Below are positions 23,898-35,999 of a stretch of 64,000 bases of DNA, in pieces (position 1 is the first letter of the stretch; each line of letters begins with the position of its first letter). The notes beneath the pieces are model-generated. The model did not search any database and was not told where the DNA came from. It saw only the letters and a program-made list of their open reading frames with translations. This DNA is from Megaleporinus macrocephalus (Eukaryota > Chordata > Actinopteri > Characiformes > Anostomidae). The stretch lies in NCBI GenBank assembly GCA_021613375.1, contig CM038717.1:44103531-44167530 (forward strand), read 5' to 3'. The position numbers were made by a program, and so were the translations under genes.

Positions 23898-24269
23898 TGT
23901 GGGGAAACCCCCCATATCATTGCCATCTGGTTGCTGTATAGATGACCTTGAGAAAGCAGTGAAGTGGTGACTCCAGACTTCTTCTCTTCGTTCTTTTCTT
24001 TCATGCACTGATTAGAAGTCATCGTCGGATTGATTAATTAATCGTAATAATAATTAATAACAATTAATAATTAATATACAGTGTTTATGGATGTATAAAT
24101 ATTAAAACTATTCGCCAGTAATAACCAGTAAAGATCTGTTTTCATTCAATTCAGGTTTTTCTGTGGGAACCGTGTACAACACGTTCTCCATCAGATCTGA
24201 TTAAAGAACAACGATCCCATAAAATATCCTCAAATTACAGACATGACTTTCCTTATTCTTAGAAATCTT
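23898..24269. other. AT-rich unassigned sequence
   Basis: Contains AATTAATAATTAATA-type sequence at 24030-24080. No coding feature. Confidence 0.5.
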
Positions 24270-26390
24270 TCTCTCTTACTGTCTCTCCCTTTATCTCTTA
24301 CTGTCTCTCCCTTTATCTTACTGTCTCTCCCTTTATCTCTCACTGTCTCTCCCTTACTCTCTCACTGTCTCTCCCTTTATCTCTTACTGTCTCTCCCTTT
24401 ATCTCTCACTGTCTCTCCCTTTATCTCTTACTGTCTCTCCCTTTATCTCTTACTGTCTCTCCCTTTCTCTCTCACTGTCTCTCCCTTACTCTCACTGTCT
24501 CTCCCTTTATCTCTTACTGTCTCTCCCTTTATCTCTCACTGTCTCTCCTTTTATTTCTTACTGTCTCTCCCTTTATCTCTTACTGTCTCTCCCTTTATCT
24601 CTCACTGTCTCTCCCTTTCTCTCTCACTGTCTCTCCCTTTATCTATTACTGTCTCTCCCTTTATCTCTTACTGTCTCTCCCTTTATCTCTCACTGTCTCT
24701 CCTTTTATTTCTTACTGTCTCTCCCTTTTCTCTCTTACTGTCTCTCCCTTTATCTTACTGTCTCTCCCTTTCTCTCTCACTGTCTCTCCCTTTATCTCTC
24801 ACTGTCTCTCCTTTTATTTCTTACTGTCTCTCCTTTTATCTCTTACTGTCTCTCCCTTTCTCTCTCACTGTCTCTCCCTTTCTCTCTCACTGTCTCTCCC
24901 TTTATCTCTCACTGTCTCTCCTTTTATTTCTTACTGTCTCTCCCTTTATTTCTTACTGTCTCTCCCTTTCTCTCTCTCACTGTCTCTCCTTTTATTTCTT
25001 ACTGTCTCTCCCTTTCTCTCTCACTGTCTCTCCCTTACTCTCTCACTGTCTCTCCCTTTATCTCTTACTGTCTCTCCTTTTATTTCTTACTGTATCTCCC
25101 TTTATCTCTCACTGTTTCTCCCTTTCTCTCTCACTGTATCTCCCTTTCTCTCTTACTGTCTCTCCCTTTATCTCTTACTGTCTCTCCCTTTATCTCTTAC
25201 TGTCTCTCCCTTTCTCTCTCACTGTCTCTCCCTTTCTCTCTCACTGTCTCTCCTTTTCTCTCTTACTGTCTCTCCCTTTATCTTACTGTCTCTCCCTTTA
25301 TCTCTTACTGTCTCTCCCTTTCTCTCTCACTGTCTCTCCCTTTCTCTCTCACTGTCTCTCCCTTTCTCTCTCACTGTCTCTCCCTTTCTCTCTCACTGTC
25401 TCTCCCTTTCTCTCTTACTGTCTCTCCCTTTATCTCTCACTGTCTCTCCCTTACTCTCTCACTGTCTCTCCCTTTCTCTCTTACTGTCTCTCCCTTTATC
25501 TCTTACTGTCTCTCCCTTTCTCTCTTACTGTCTCTCCTTTTATTTCTTACTGTCTCTCCCTTTCTCTCTCACTGTCTCTCCCTTTCTCTCTCTCACTGTC
25601 TCTCCCTTTATCTCTTACTATCTCTCCCTTTCTCTCTCACTATCTCTCCCTTTCTCTCTCACTGTCTCTCCCTTTCTCTCTTACTGTCTCTCCCTTTCTC
25701 TCTCACTGTCTCTCCCTTTCTCTCCCACTGTCTCTCCCTTTATCTCTTACTGTCTCTCCCTTTCTCTCTTACTGTCTCTCCCTTTCTCTCTCACTGTCTC
25801 TCCTTTTATTTCTTACTGTCTCTCTCTTTCTCTCTCACTGTCTCCCTTTCTCTCTCTCACTGTCTCTCCCTTTATCTCTTACTGTCTCTCCCTTTCTCTC
25901 TCACTATCTCTCCCTTTCTCTCTCACTGTCTCTCCCTTTCTCTCTCACTGTCTCTCCCTTTCTCTCTTACTGTCTCTCCCTTTCTCTCTCACTGTCTCTC
26001 CTTTTATTTCTTACTGTCTCTCCCTTTCTCTCTCACTGTCTCTCCCTTTCTCTCTCACTGTCTCTCCCTTTCTCTCTTACTGTCTCTCCCTTTATCTTAC
26101 TGTCTCTCCCTTTCTCTCTTACTGTCTCTCCCTTTATCTCTTACTGTCTCTCCCTTTCTCTTTCACTGCCTCTCCCTTTCTCTCTCACTGTCTCTCACTT
26201 TCTCTCTCACGGTCTCTCCCTTTATCTCTTACTGTCTCTCCCTTTCTCTCTCACTGTCTCTCCTTTTCTCTCTTACTGTCTCTCCCTTTATCTTACTGTC
26301 TCTCCCTTTATCTCTTACTGTCTCTCCCTTTCTCTCTCACTGTCTCTCCCTTTCTCTCTCACTGTCTCTCCCTTTCTCTCTTACCATCTC
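24270..26390. repeat. 22-bp pyrimidine-rich minisatellite, about 96 copies
   Basis: The unit is ACTGTCTCTCCCTTTATCTC plus TT, with CTCTCTCAC variants and occasional 18- or 20-bp copies. Purines are confined to the CACTG word and the A of TTTATC. Three units make 66 bases without a stop, so an 851-codon leucine/serine-rich frame (24243-26798) is open through the array. I reject it as a gene because its composition is that of the repeat throughout. Confidence 0.95.
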
Positions 26391-26690
26391 TCTTTTTCTC
26401 TCTTTTCTTTCTTTTTTCTCTCATTTTTCTTTTTCCCCCTTCTCTCTCTCTTCTTCCTCTCCTTTTCTCTCTCATTTCTTTTACCTTTCCTCTCTCCCTT
26501 TTCTCTTTTTTCTCCTTTCCTCTTTCTCTCTTCCTCTCTTACCTTTTCTCTTCTGCCTTCTCTTACCTTTTTTTATTTTTCTTTCTATTACCCTCCTTTA
26601 CACTTTTTTCTCTCTCTTTACTCTTTCTCTCTCTCCCCTCTCCCTTTCTGTCTTTCTCTCTCTGTCTCTCCCCCCGTCCCCCTCCCCCTC
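26391..26690. repeat. Pyrimidine-rich low-complexity tail
   Basis: The 22-bp order is lost but the plus strand remains almost purely C and T for 300 bases, which looks like a decayed array edge. With the array it gives about 2.4 kb of strand-asymmetric DNA. Confidence 0.85.
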
Positions 26691-27394
26691 TGGTGCTGTG
26701 TATATATGTTAGTTAGTGTGTTCAGGAATATCAGCAGCTGGTACTCGGTTACTGTGTGTATTTGGGATTCAGGTGACGGAGAAATTCCTCCGGAGTGACC
26801 GGAAGCTGCAGCTGCTCCGAGGGTGATCAGGATGTAACCTGAATCTGAGGTCATTCATCAAACTCCTTAAGAGCGAGACGGTCGATACAAGGCCTGGTTT
26901 TTCTACCTGGACGCCCCCAAACCCGCACATTCACTCCTGATGTGTGTGTTTGTGAGAGCTACACTCGTGCGAGTCCCACCTGCTCAAAAAACAATTAGCT
27001 CCTCCCGCACAGCAGTGGCGGAGGGTTTCTGCCGAGTCTGCAGTTCCCCCTGCGCGGCGGTCTATCGGAGACACGTTTGGAAGTCATCCAGCTGAATTTA
27101 TCAGCAGGGAAATGATCCCACGAGCCCGTCAGACGTTCTACAGACTCAGAGCTGCAGGTTAACCTTAACAATCCTGCTCAACGTACGTTTGTGTTCTCCT
27201 CATAATCAGAGAAATTAATTAATTTAATATGTGACTTAACTACTTTTAATCTTCTCAGGTCAATGTTGATGATGATGATGATAAAAGTACATGACATGCT
27301 AGAGACTTACTTTGATGGGGTCCTGGCAGTGTTGTGTTGCTGTTGTTCCAGTGAGTAATCCAGTCTGGAACTGGAGTCTGTTTGGAGACGCTGG
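26691..27394. other. Single-copy-like sequence, CpG-richer
   Basis: No gene recognised. Bases 26860-27150 are moderately GC- and CpG-rich. A short GATGATGATGAT tract lies near 27265. It could contain conserved noncoding sequence, which only a cross-species alignment can show. Confidence 0.4.
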
Positions 27395-27519
27395 GAAATT
27401 AATTCATGATGATGAATCACGGAATGTCTTCTGTGATCATTTATCCATGTTGAAGCGTTATGTTTACTGTCAGCACCACTGTTAGCCGTCCACCACCATC
27501 TTGGATTTAGATGGACTCT
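27395..27519 (+). repeat. Flank shared by both CCAAT-unit arrays, copy 1
   Basis: Contains CATGATGATGAAT and then AATGTCTTCTGTGATCATTT followed by ATCCAT. The same order occurs at 42912-43024 (CATGATGATAAAT, AATGGCTTCTGTGATTATTT, ATCCAT). Each lies directly before a 31-bp CCAAT-unit array, so array and flank were duplicated together. Confidence 0.8.
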
Positions 27520-29118
27520 TCGACCAATTAGAGATGGTGTTACTGAATTGTGGACCAAACAGAGACAGTGTTTCTGACTTGTTCACCAATCAGAGACTGT
27601 GTTCCAGACTTCTTGGCCAATCAGAGGATATGTTTTTGAATTGTTTACCAACCAGAGGTTGTGCTATTGAATCATTGACCAATCAGAGGCTGTGTTTCTG
27701 ACTTGTCGACCAATCAGAGGCTGTGTTCCTGACTTGTCGACCAAACATAGATGGTGTTTTTGACTTGTTGGCCAGTCAGAAGCTGTGCTATTGAATTGTT
27801 GACCAATCAGAGGGTGTGTTCCAGACGTCGTGGCCAATCAGAGGCTGTGTTTTTTTTTTTTTTGTTCACCAACCAGAGGTTGTGTTCTTGACTTGTTGGC
27901 CAGTCAGAAGCAGTGCTATTGAATCACTGACCAATCAGAGGCTGTGTTCCTGACTTGTCAACCAAACAGAGATGGTGTTCTTGACTTGTTGGCCAATCAG
28001 AAGCTGTGCTATTTAATCGCTGACCAATCAGAGGCTGTGTTCCAGACTTCTTGGCCGATCAGAGGCTGTGTGTTTGAATTGTTTACCAACCAGAGGATGT
28101 GTTCCTGGCTTGTTGGCCAGTCAGAAGCTGTGCTATCGAATCATTGACCATTCAGAGGCTGTGTTCCTAACTTGTCAACCAACCAGAGACTGTGTTCCTG
28201 ACTTTTTCAACCAACCAGAGACTGTGTTCCTGACTTTTTCAACCAATCAGAGGCTGTGTTCCTGACTTGTCGACCAAACAGAGATGGTGTTCCTGACTTG
28301 TTGGCCAGTCCAAAGCTGTGCTATTGAATCATCGACAAATCAGAGGCTGTGTTCCAGACTTCTTGGCCAATCAGAGGTTCGGTGTTTAAATTGTTTACCA
28401 ACCAGAGGTTGTGTTCTTGACTTGTTGGCCAGTCCAAAGCTGTGCTATTGAATCATTGACCAATCAGAGGCTGTGTTCTTAACTTGTCGACCAATCAGAG
28501 GCTGTGTTCCTGACTTGTCGTCCAAACAGAGATGGTCTTCCTGACTTGTTGGCCAATCAGAAGCTGTGCTATTTAATCACTGACCAATCAGAGGCTGTGT
28601 TCCTGACTTGTCGCCCCAACAGAGATGGTCTTCCTGACTTGTTGGCCAATCAGAAGCTGTGCTATTTAATCGTTTACCAACCAGAGGCTGTGTTCCAGAC
28701 TTCTTGGCCAATCAGAGGCTCTGTGTTTAAATTGTTTACCAACCAGAGGTTGTGTTCTTGACTTGTTGGCCAGTCCAAAGCTGTGCTATTGAATCATTGA
28801 CCAATCAGAGGCTGTGTTCCTGACTTGTCGTCCAAACAGAGATGGTGTTTCTGACTTGTTGGCCAATCAGAAGCTGTGCTATTTAATCATTGACCAATCA
28901 GAGGCTGTGTTCCTGACTTGTCGCCCCAACAGAGATGGTCTTCCTGACTTGTTGGCCAATCAGAAGCTGTGCTGTTTAATCGTTTATCAAGCAGAGGCTG
29001 TGTTCCAGACTTCTTGGCCAATCAGAGGCTGCGTTTTTTAACTTGTTTACCAACCATAGGTTGTGTTCTTGACTTGTTCTTAATCAAAAGCTGTGCTATT
29101 GAACCTTTATCTAACCAT
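27520..29118. repeat. 31-bp minisatellite with CCAAT boxes, array 1
   Basis: The unit combines GACCAATCAGAGGCTGTGTT with CCTGACTTGTC. There are about 50 units of 30-33 bp. By eye about 22 of them keep CCAATCAG, usually with a purine pair in front (GACCAATCAG, GGCCAATCAG), which fits the NF-Y CCAAT-box consensus. Alternating subtypes (CCAATCAGAGG, CCAAACAGAGATGG, CCAGTCAGAAGC, CCAACCAGAGG) give a higher-order pattern. A T run lies at about 27850. Confidence 0.93.
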
Positions 29119-29519
29119 GTGTCAGTGTTCAGAAACTACATAATCTAGAACAATCTGACCCCATTCGAGGCGAGCATGTGATGATTTAGGTGGGCTGTTA
29201 GCGCTGTGCTATTTGGTAGGGTATCACAAAATTCCTTGGAGTGACTGAAACGTTCCGACGCTCCAGGTAACTTGTACGTTCAGGAAAGCTTTTGTGTTCG
29301 ACCTTCACATGTCAACATACAGGGTCACCTCGCGGCCCTGAAGATGAAAGTGGTCTGAGCAAGGGGGTGCCATTTGAGAAGAAGGTAGAACCTGCCCCCC
29401 ACCCCAATCCCACTTCCCGATCAATCACGTCCCGTGGGGGTCAAAGGGTCTCAGTACCCTTAAAACTTGACCTCCGACCCTCTGTCTGAAGATCAAATGG
29501 CGAGTCATGAGAGAGACCT
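29119..29519. other. Single-copy-like sequence
   Basis: No gene recognised. Contains C-runs near 29395-29405 and frames of 60-65 codons without known motifs. Confidence 0.4.
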
Positions 29520-29612
29520 TTTGGGCCAGGAATTCTGTCTCTCTCACTCTCGTTCTCTTTCTCTCACTCTCTCTCATTTACACTCACTTGCTCTCGCTCT
29601 CTCACCGAGCTG
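29520..29612. repeat. CT-rich low-complexity tract
   Basis: CTCTCTCACTCTCGTTCTC and similar sequence, nearly all pyrimidine on the plus strand. Confidence 0.8.
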
Positions 29613-29830
29613 GATCAATAGAGCCTCTCTCGTGCTCAGTAATTACAGGGATTGATTTCTTATTGATTACTCAGTATACCAGCTCCATTATGGTGCAGTA
29701 AAACAGCTCAAGCAGTGCTAACTCACGTTTAACTAATGCTGCACACTAATCTGATGGTGTCTGGCAGGAAAATAAAATAGAAAACGCTGGAATTCCAGCC
29801 GGTGCGTGTGGAGATTAGCTTCTGGCTATT
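29613..29830. promoter_or_regulatory. Candidate conserved noncoding element
   Basis: Non-repetitive sequence with homeodomain-type cores: TAATTAC at 29640 and ATTGATTA at 29662, the second of HOX/PBX type. The stretch also has the dense, balanced composition typical of vertebrate enhancers. This is motif reading only, and conservation was not tested. Confidence 0.25.
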
Positions 29831-29954
29831 TGCCTGCAAGCCAGATACTGATATTTTATTACCCAAATGTTATTATTTAAAAAAATATATAGATTATATA
29901 TAGATTGTAACGTAGCAGGAGTGGATAAACACTTGAGAAACCATGAGAAACCAA

Positions 29955-30125
29955 GGAGCAAGGTCAAGTTCAAGTTAAGGTTTATTTGAATATGGCTTTT
30001 ACAATACATGTTATAAGAAAGCAGCTTCGCAGAAAACTTGGGTCCAAGACCCCCAATAAGCAAGTCAGGGGCAACAGTGGCAAGAAAACCTTTCTCAGAG
30101 CAAAGAAACCAATTACTGTCCCAAC
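29955..30125 (+). mobile_element. Otophysan retroposon tail, diverged copy
   Basis: The order AAGTTCAAG, GGTTTATTTGAATATGGCTT, AAAGCAGCTTCGCAGAA, GGGTCCAAGACCCC and GCAAGTCAGGGGCAACAGTG then GCAAGAAAAC is that of a widespread fish dispersed element, usually read TTTATTTGTATAGCGCTTTT with GGGCGACAGTGGCAAG. I do not assign a family name. No open frame remains. A relative of the same family frames the 56-bp array at 41-42 kb. Confidence 0.75.
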
Positions 30126-30927
30126 ATCTCACGTCCTATTGGGTTTATTTACTGAGTGAAATTGTACTGGCAGGTTTTTTTTAATTAATAGAGCTCTGTT
30201 AGCGTTCCCCACACAATCCAACACATATTATAGATGAACAAATTAATGAACCACATAAAATTAGATTACGGTATTTTAAGTATATACTTGGCAGTGTTTA
30301 TTCCTATGCTGACAATGTTGCAAGTGGCCTTCACAAATAGTTGAAATGACAGTGAAAGTTTTGTTCATGTGCACATGAAGCTTCGAGAAGCTTCGTCAAT
30401 GCTTCAAGAGGCTTCATCTGGCCATCACTACAAGAAACTATGAACACCGACAAACTAGCAAAGTTACAAAAGAAAACAAAGACAAGTTAAACATTAAACC
30501 AGAATCAAGAAACAGGCAACACAACACTCACTGACATAGACAAAGCAAGACAAAGCTAGACAAAGCACCAAGCACAGACTAACCAGACAACCAGGGATAA
30601 ATACAGGAACTAACAAGGAACACCTGGGACTAATCAAGGGGGAGACAACACGATCAGGTGAGGGGTGGAGACAGAGGACGGAGACATGGAGCACATGACA
30701 AAACAGATCCACATGGCGGGGAACATAAACACAAGCACATGGGACAGACAAGGGAATGTAAACAAAGACAGAGACAGACAGACAGACCCTTTTATTCACC
30801 GTATTTGGCCACACCTACTTTCAAGCCTTTGTGTTAGAACATCCGCTCAGCTAACCAAAATGAATACAGTTCTATGGGAGGAGACCAGAGAGACAGTAAG
30901 AAGTTCTAATGGGACAACACTGTCTCC
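30126..30927. other. Unassigned, possibly retroelement-derived in part
   Basis: Bases 30370-30430 hold AGCTTCGAGAAGCTTCG and end in GGCCATCACTA, which could be a hAT-like terminal repeat (weak impression). Bases 30480-30790 have a purine-rich bias and phrases such as AACAAGGAACACCTGGGACT that recall fish retroelement termini, also uncertain. No coding sequence is visible. Confidence 0.3.
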
Positions 30928-31018
30928 TCTGAGGTTAATAACAGTGGGTGGGTGATATGAGAAGGTGGTCTGAGGTTAACACAGTGGGTGGGTGATATGA
31001 GAAGGTGGTCTGAGGTTA
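30928..31018. repeat. 41-bp direct duplication
   Basis: The segment starting TCTGAGGTTAATAACAGTGG is followed at once by a second copy (TCTGAGGTTAACACAGTGG), then by a third start, TCTGAGGTTA. This looks like a nascent tandem repeat. Confidence 0.9.
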
Positions 31019-32427
31019 CTTATGGAGACATGTTTAATTACTCTGTACTCTCGGAAGGTGTAGACGGTTCAGTAATGAAAAACTATAAAAGTACTGAAGC
31101 GTATCAGTACCTACACAGTGGGAAGGTGGGCGTGTCCTCCTACACACAGACGGTGAGTTTATGTTTCTGAAAGCCGGTTAAACCCAAGTCCAGCCAGCTG
31201 CCCGAGCCACTCTGCGTGGGTGTTAGTTACAGTCCAGATAGCCTAGCGCGGTGGACACTGATCAGAAAACAGTTACTGAACTGATAGACTCACCAGCACC
31301 GACACGTCTGCTTCCTCGGAGCTTCATAAGCGAGACATTTCTCTGGATAAGGAAGCTCTGGTGCTGGTTCTCCTCCACAGAATGGTAAGAGCAGACATAC
31401 AGAGGTTTGGGTGGATGTTTTAAATTTAGAGCTTCAGTCATAGACGCAGGTGGTCTTCTTTGGTAGGCGGCCCCCCAACACTCTGATCTTTATGTGTTGT
31501 GTTCGTAACTCTGTTGTTCAAGACAAGTTTTCCTCTTCTTCCAATTACTGACTCCCTCTAACTGAACATGTTATGCTGGTCATTTTATATGTTTATTGTC
31601 GTTTTGCTTGTAATTAGTATTAATGTATTCGCGGGAACACCGGATGTTCCAACACAAAGTAAACATGACAGTGTTGTCATGGAAAATAGCGTGAATAGGA
31701 ACCTCACAATCAAACCCTAATAAAATAACAAAATTCTATAAATAATACTAATTATAATACAAAATAATTGTATCACTGATCATGGTTTAACCCCAATAAA
31801 TATAAATCGTTATCCTGCTACACAGGCTAGAAAAAAGTCCAGGAGTCCAGGAGGACGCTTAGTGACCACTGATGTAGGATATACAGCTAAACATGGGCTA
31901 AACCCAGCTTTGGAACCAGATTCTCACTCCAGAGAAGATGGAGAGATTCCGGGAGGGAATGACTCCTCTTCCTTTAACGCAGTCACTCTCCATTGTTCTC
32001 TTTCTTTTGGGTGTTGAAGGTGGGAGTTGTCCTGCTCCCTTTGTCTCCCACCCCTCCGTTTAATTAGCTTGTATGATCTTGTTTTTTCTGCAGACCTTCT
32101 GTGTTCGTTCAGTGTTTTCGTCTATGACTCCTTCTTTCCTTCCTCTCCCTGCGCTGTGTGTCCCGCTCTCTCACTCCAACGCACTCATACTCGACTCATT
32201 ACTGCTGACAACACAGAGATTTTCCTGATCAAGATTAAGAGGTAGAAGTCATTCAGAGTGCTTCTGGTGTGAAACTCTTCGCTCTATAGAGAGTCACAAT
32301 GGAGGTGAATGGAACCAGACGTCCACCTTTAACAGCTTCCTCACAGAAACCTGCATGGTCTGAGTTGTCGTCGCTTCTGATCCCATTTTACAATTTCTGA
32401 GAAAAGGTGGCATAGAGCCACCAACAT
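31019..32427. other. Single-copy-like sequence
   Basis: No gene recognised. A good pyrimidine tract with CTGCAG lies at about 32080-32095, but no coding sequence follows convincingly. AT-rich at 31700-31810. AATGGAACCAGACG near 32310 echoes 14240. Confidence 0.4.
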
Positions 32428-33342
32428 CTGCCTTTCTCCACCTTAAATAACCTGTACAGACCTCATCCTGCCTTTCTCCACCTTAAATAACCAGTACATA
32501 GCCTGTCGTGCCTTTCTGAACCTTAAATAACCTGTACAGACCTCATCCTGCCTTTCTCCACCTTAAATAACCTGTACAGACCTCGTCCTGCCTTTGACCA
32601 CCTTAAATAACCTGTACATAGCTTGTCCTGCCTTTCACCACCTTAAATGACCTGTACAGACCTCATCCTGCCTTTCTCCACCTTAAATAACCAGTACATA
32701 GCCTGACGTGCCTTTCTGAACCTTAAATAACCTGTACAGACCTCATCCTGCCTTTCTCCACCTTAAATAACCTGTACAGACCTCATCCTGCCTTTCTCCA
32801 CCTTAAATAACCAGTACATAGCTTGTCCTGCCTTTCTCCACCTTAAATAACCTGTACATAGCTTGTCCTGCCTTTCACCACCTTAAATGACCAGTACATA
32901 GCTTGTCCTGCCTTACTCCACCTTAAATAATGAGTACAGACCTCATCCTGCCTTTCTTCACCTTAAATAACCTATACATAGCTTGTTCTGCCTTTCTCCA
33001 CCTTAAATGACCAGTACATAGCCTGTCGTGCCTTTCTGAACGTTAAATAACCTGTACAGACCTCATCCTGCCTTTCTCCACCTTAAATTACCAATACAGA
33101 CCTCGTCCTGCCTTTCTCCACCTTAAATAACCAATACAGACCTCATCCTGCCTTTCTCCACCTTAAATAACCAATACAGACCTCGTCCTGCCTTTCTCCA
33201 CCTTAAATAACCTGTACATAGCTTGTCCTGCCTTTCTCCACCTTAAATAACCTGTACATAGCTTGTCCTGCCTTTCTCCACCTTAAATGACCAGTACATA
33301 GCTTGTCCTGCACTTCTCCACCTTAAATAACCCGTACAGAGC
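32428..33342. repeat. 40-bp minisatellite, about 23 copies
   Basis: The unit joins CCTCATCCTGCCTTTCTCCA to CCTTAAATAACCTGTACAGA. Spacing is strictly 40 bp. Variants (CCAGTACATAGCCTGTCGTG, CCTTTCTGAACC) occur in the same order at several places, which marks multi-unit duplication. Confidence 0.95.
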
Positions 33343-33699
33343 TCTTCTCTTGATGTGGATTACGTGTGATGCCTCTGACGGCTTCTCCAGATGTCTTAGT
33401 TTCCAGAGTTGCCTGACCAGCAGCAGCGGCTCCACAGCAGTGCAGACTGATGCAGCAGTTTACAGGTCAGAGTTAAACAGAGTACTGAACAGCTGACCGC
33501 TGGTCTAATTACAGTCACATCCTGTTTTTAACACCGGGGAACAGGAAGCAGCGCGTTTCGTTCCTGTAAGCATGAGTGACAGCAAACTCAGAGCAGCTTC
33601 TTTAGAAACACTGAAGTAAGGCACCTATGTTTAGCTCAACCAACCACAGCCTTCCTGCCACAAGTCAGCACCTAAAAGCATGAAGGCCACTCAGTTATG
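33343..33699. other. Single-copy-like sequence
   Basis: Separates two arrays. GC-balanced, with CAGCAGCAGCGGC at 33418 and CTAATTACAG near 33505. No gene recognised. Confidence 0.4.
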
Positions 33700-35215
33700 G
33701 GAAGAATAAAACTGCCCTAAAGGAAAAAGACTGCTGTCTGAAAGAACTTAGAAATAGTCTTAAGATGACTGAAGTACTACAAACAATGCCACAAATAAAG
33801 TTGAAAACTGCATTAAAATAGGAAGAAGAATCCTGCCCTGAACACTGCCCTAAAGGATGAAGAACTATACCTTAAAGGAAAAAGAGCACCACCTTAAAAA
33901 GATAGAGCCTGGTTTAAACGGAGGTGAACATTTGCCCTGAACAAAGAAAAATAATGCCTTAAAAGACAGATGAATATTTCTCAATGGAAAAAGGAACACC
34001 ATCTTTAACGAAATAAGGCCACTGCCTCAGAGGCTGAAAAACACTGTTGTAACAGAACACAAATACTGCCTGAGAGTAAGACGAATACAATTAAAGAATT
34101 GACAAAAATAAATAAGAAAAGGATAAGGCATTAAGAATGCAGACTTAAATGAAGATAAAAACTGAAGACAAATTAAGAAGATGAACACTGCCTTGAAAGA
34201 GAAAGGACACTACCTGAAATGTTGCATTTAAGGCAGAACACATTTGACGAATACTGTCTTAAGATAAATAAGATAAATATTGTCTTAAAGGAAGACAAAT
34301 GCTATGTTAAAAAAGAGCACTGCCTTCAAGTAAGACCAATACTCCCATAAAAAAGAACAATGCCTTAAAGGAAATCAAATACTACCTTGTGGAAGAGTAC
34401 TGCCTTAACAGAAGACAACAGAATACTTCTTTAAAGAAGACCACTGCCTTAAAGGAAGACAAATACTCCCTTATAAATGAACGCTGCCTTAAAGGAAGAC
34501 AAAAAGTGCCTTAAAGACGAGCACTGCCTTAAAAGAAGACAAACACTACATTAGAGAAGAGCACTTTCTTAAAGGAAATCAAATACTACCTTGTAGAAGA
34601 GCACTGCCTCAATAAAAGACAAATACTCCCTCATAAAGAAACACTGCTTTAAAGGAAGACAAATACTGCCTTTAAGACGAGCACAGCCTTCAAGGAAGAC
34701 AAACACTACCTTATAGAAGAGCACTTTCTTTTAGAAGGACAAACACTGCCTTTTGAAAGACCACCGCCTTAAAGGAAGGCAAATACTCCCTTATAAAGGA
34801 GCACTTTCTTAAAGGAAGACAAATATTGTCTTATAAAGGAACACTGCCTTAAAGGAAGATAGATATTACCAAAAACTACTGCCTTAAAAGAACAATACTG
34901 AAGGAAAACAAACACTACCTTATTGAAGAGCACTTCCTTAAAGGAAGACAAATACTCCCTTATAAAGGAGCACTGCCTTTAAGAAAGTAATACCTTAAAG
35001 GAAAGCAAATATTGTCTTAACAGAAGAAGAAACTTGACATAAAAGAAAAAAACAGATGTAAAGACTATGAGCACTGCAACTAAGTGTGATCAACAACTCT
35101 CCCTTTAAGGGTACACACTGCCTTTAGGGAAAAGGGAAAATTATTCCACTGCCCTAAAGGAAGAAAAGAAATACATAGTTTAGAAAACAACCACAAAGAA
35201 AGATGAAAGCTGCCA
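33700..35215. repeat. Degenerate CCTTAAAGGAAGA repeat, block 1
   Basis: Words CTGCCTTAAAGGAAGACAAA and TACTCCCTTATAAAGGAGCA recur with a subunit of about 20 bp, often paired as about 41 bp. Divergence is high and indels are frequent, so this is an old array. Plus strand is A-rich. Confidence 0.85.
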
Positions 35216-35999
35216 CAGTGTTTTGGATATGAGTATATAATTGTGAGTAATCGTTTTCAGGATGTTATTATTGGAAACATGAATTCATGAACTTCACACA
35301 TAAAGCTCTGTGAACATTCAAAGCCTATTCAAAGTGTGTTGAAGTGGTTGTTGACATTATGTCAGGTTTTAGTAAATAACTTCAAATGTGGCTTAAAAAA
35401 GCTGCCAGCACATGTACTCTAACCTTTGGCTGGTGGTGAATGTGCATTAGTCACAGGGCAGATGTTGTTGTTACTAAGTTTAGCCCATAATAACCACTCT
35501 GATAACGATCAGCAAAGCTATTCAGCTGATACAATATAGAAATGTAATGCATTCTTCAGTAATGAGCTCTGAGGTTAGATTGAATTATGACTCATAGGCT
35601 GAACAAACAGCAAACGCAATATAACCTTCGAGCGAATGAAACGTTTGTGTTTGTTAGTGTATAGAACTCAAAATTAACTAAATTGTATTTATTTTGAAAC
35701 TGGACTAAAATTAAATATATATTAGTTATGCTTAATTGTTTGTCGTTGCACACAAGTATGCAATTTGTTAGTATGTATTGATAAACTTTAATATTTCTAA
35801 TTAAAGTTAAACTAAAAAGCACTTAATTGCATTTACACAACATATTGCAGAAGAGTTCCAATGAAAAAAAAAACTAATAAACTACAATAAATTACAAAAC
35901 TTTTTTAGTAGCTTACAGTGTAGCATACATGAAATTAGAGATGGACATTCAAAATACTAAAACAGGAAATAGTTTGGAAATAGTTGGTAAATAGACATT
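35216..35999. other. AT-rich sequence interrupting the CCTTAAAGG array
   Basis: Unrelated AT-rich DNA without a recognised repeat or gene. A 76-codon minus frame (35592-35822) has no known motif. Confidence 0.5.

Noticed and set aside
24243..26798. 851-codon leucine/serine-rich open frame resembling a multipass membrane protein
   Set aside because: It is the translation of a 22-bp pyrimidine repeat. Three units give 66 stop-free bases, and hydrophobicity follows from CT-rich codons.
30480..30790. Retroelement long terminal repeat
   Set aside because: Only a general resemblance in a purine-rich stretch. No matching second terminal repeat, primer binding site or coding remnant could be identified.
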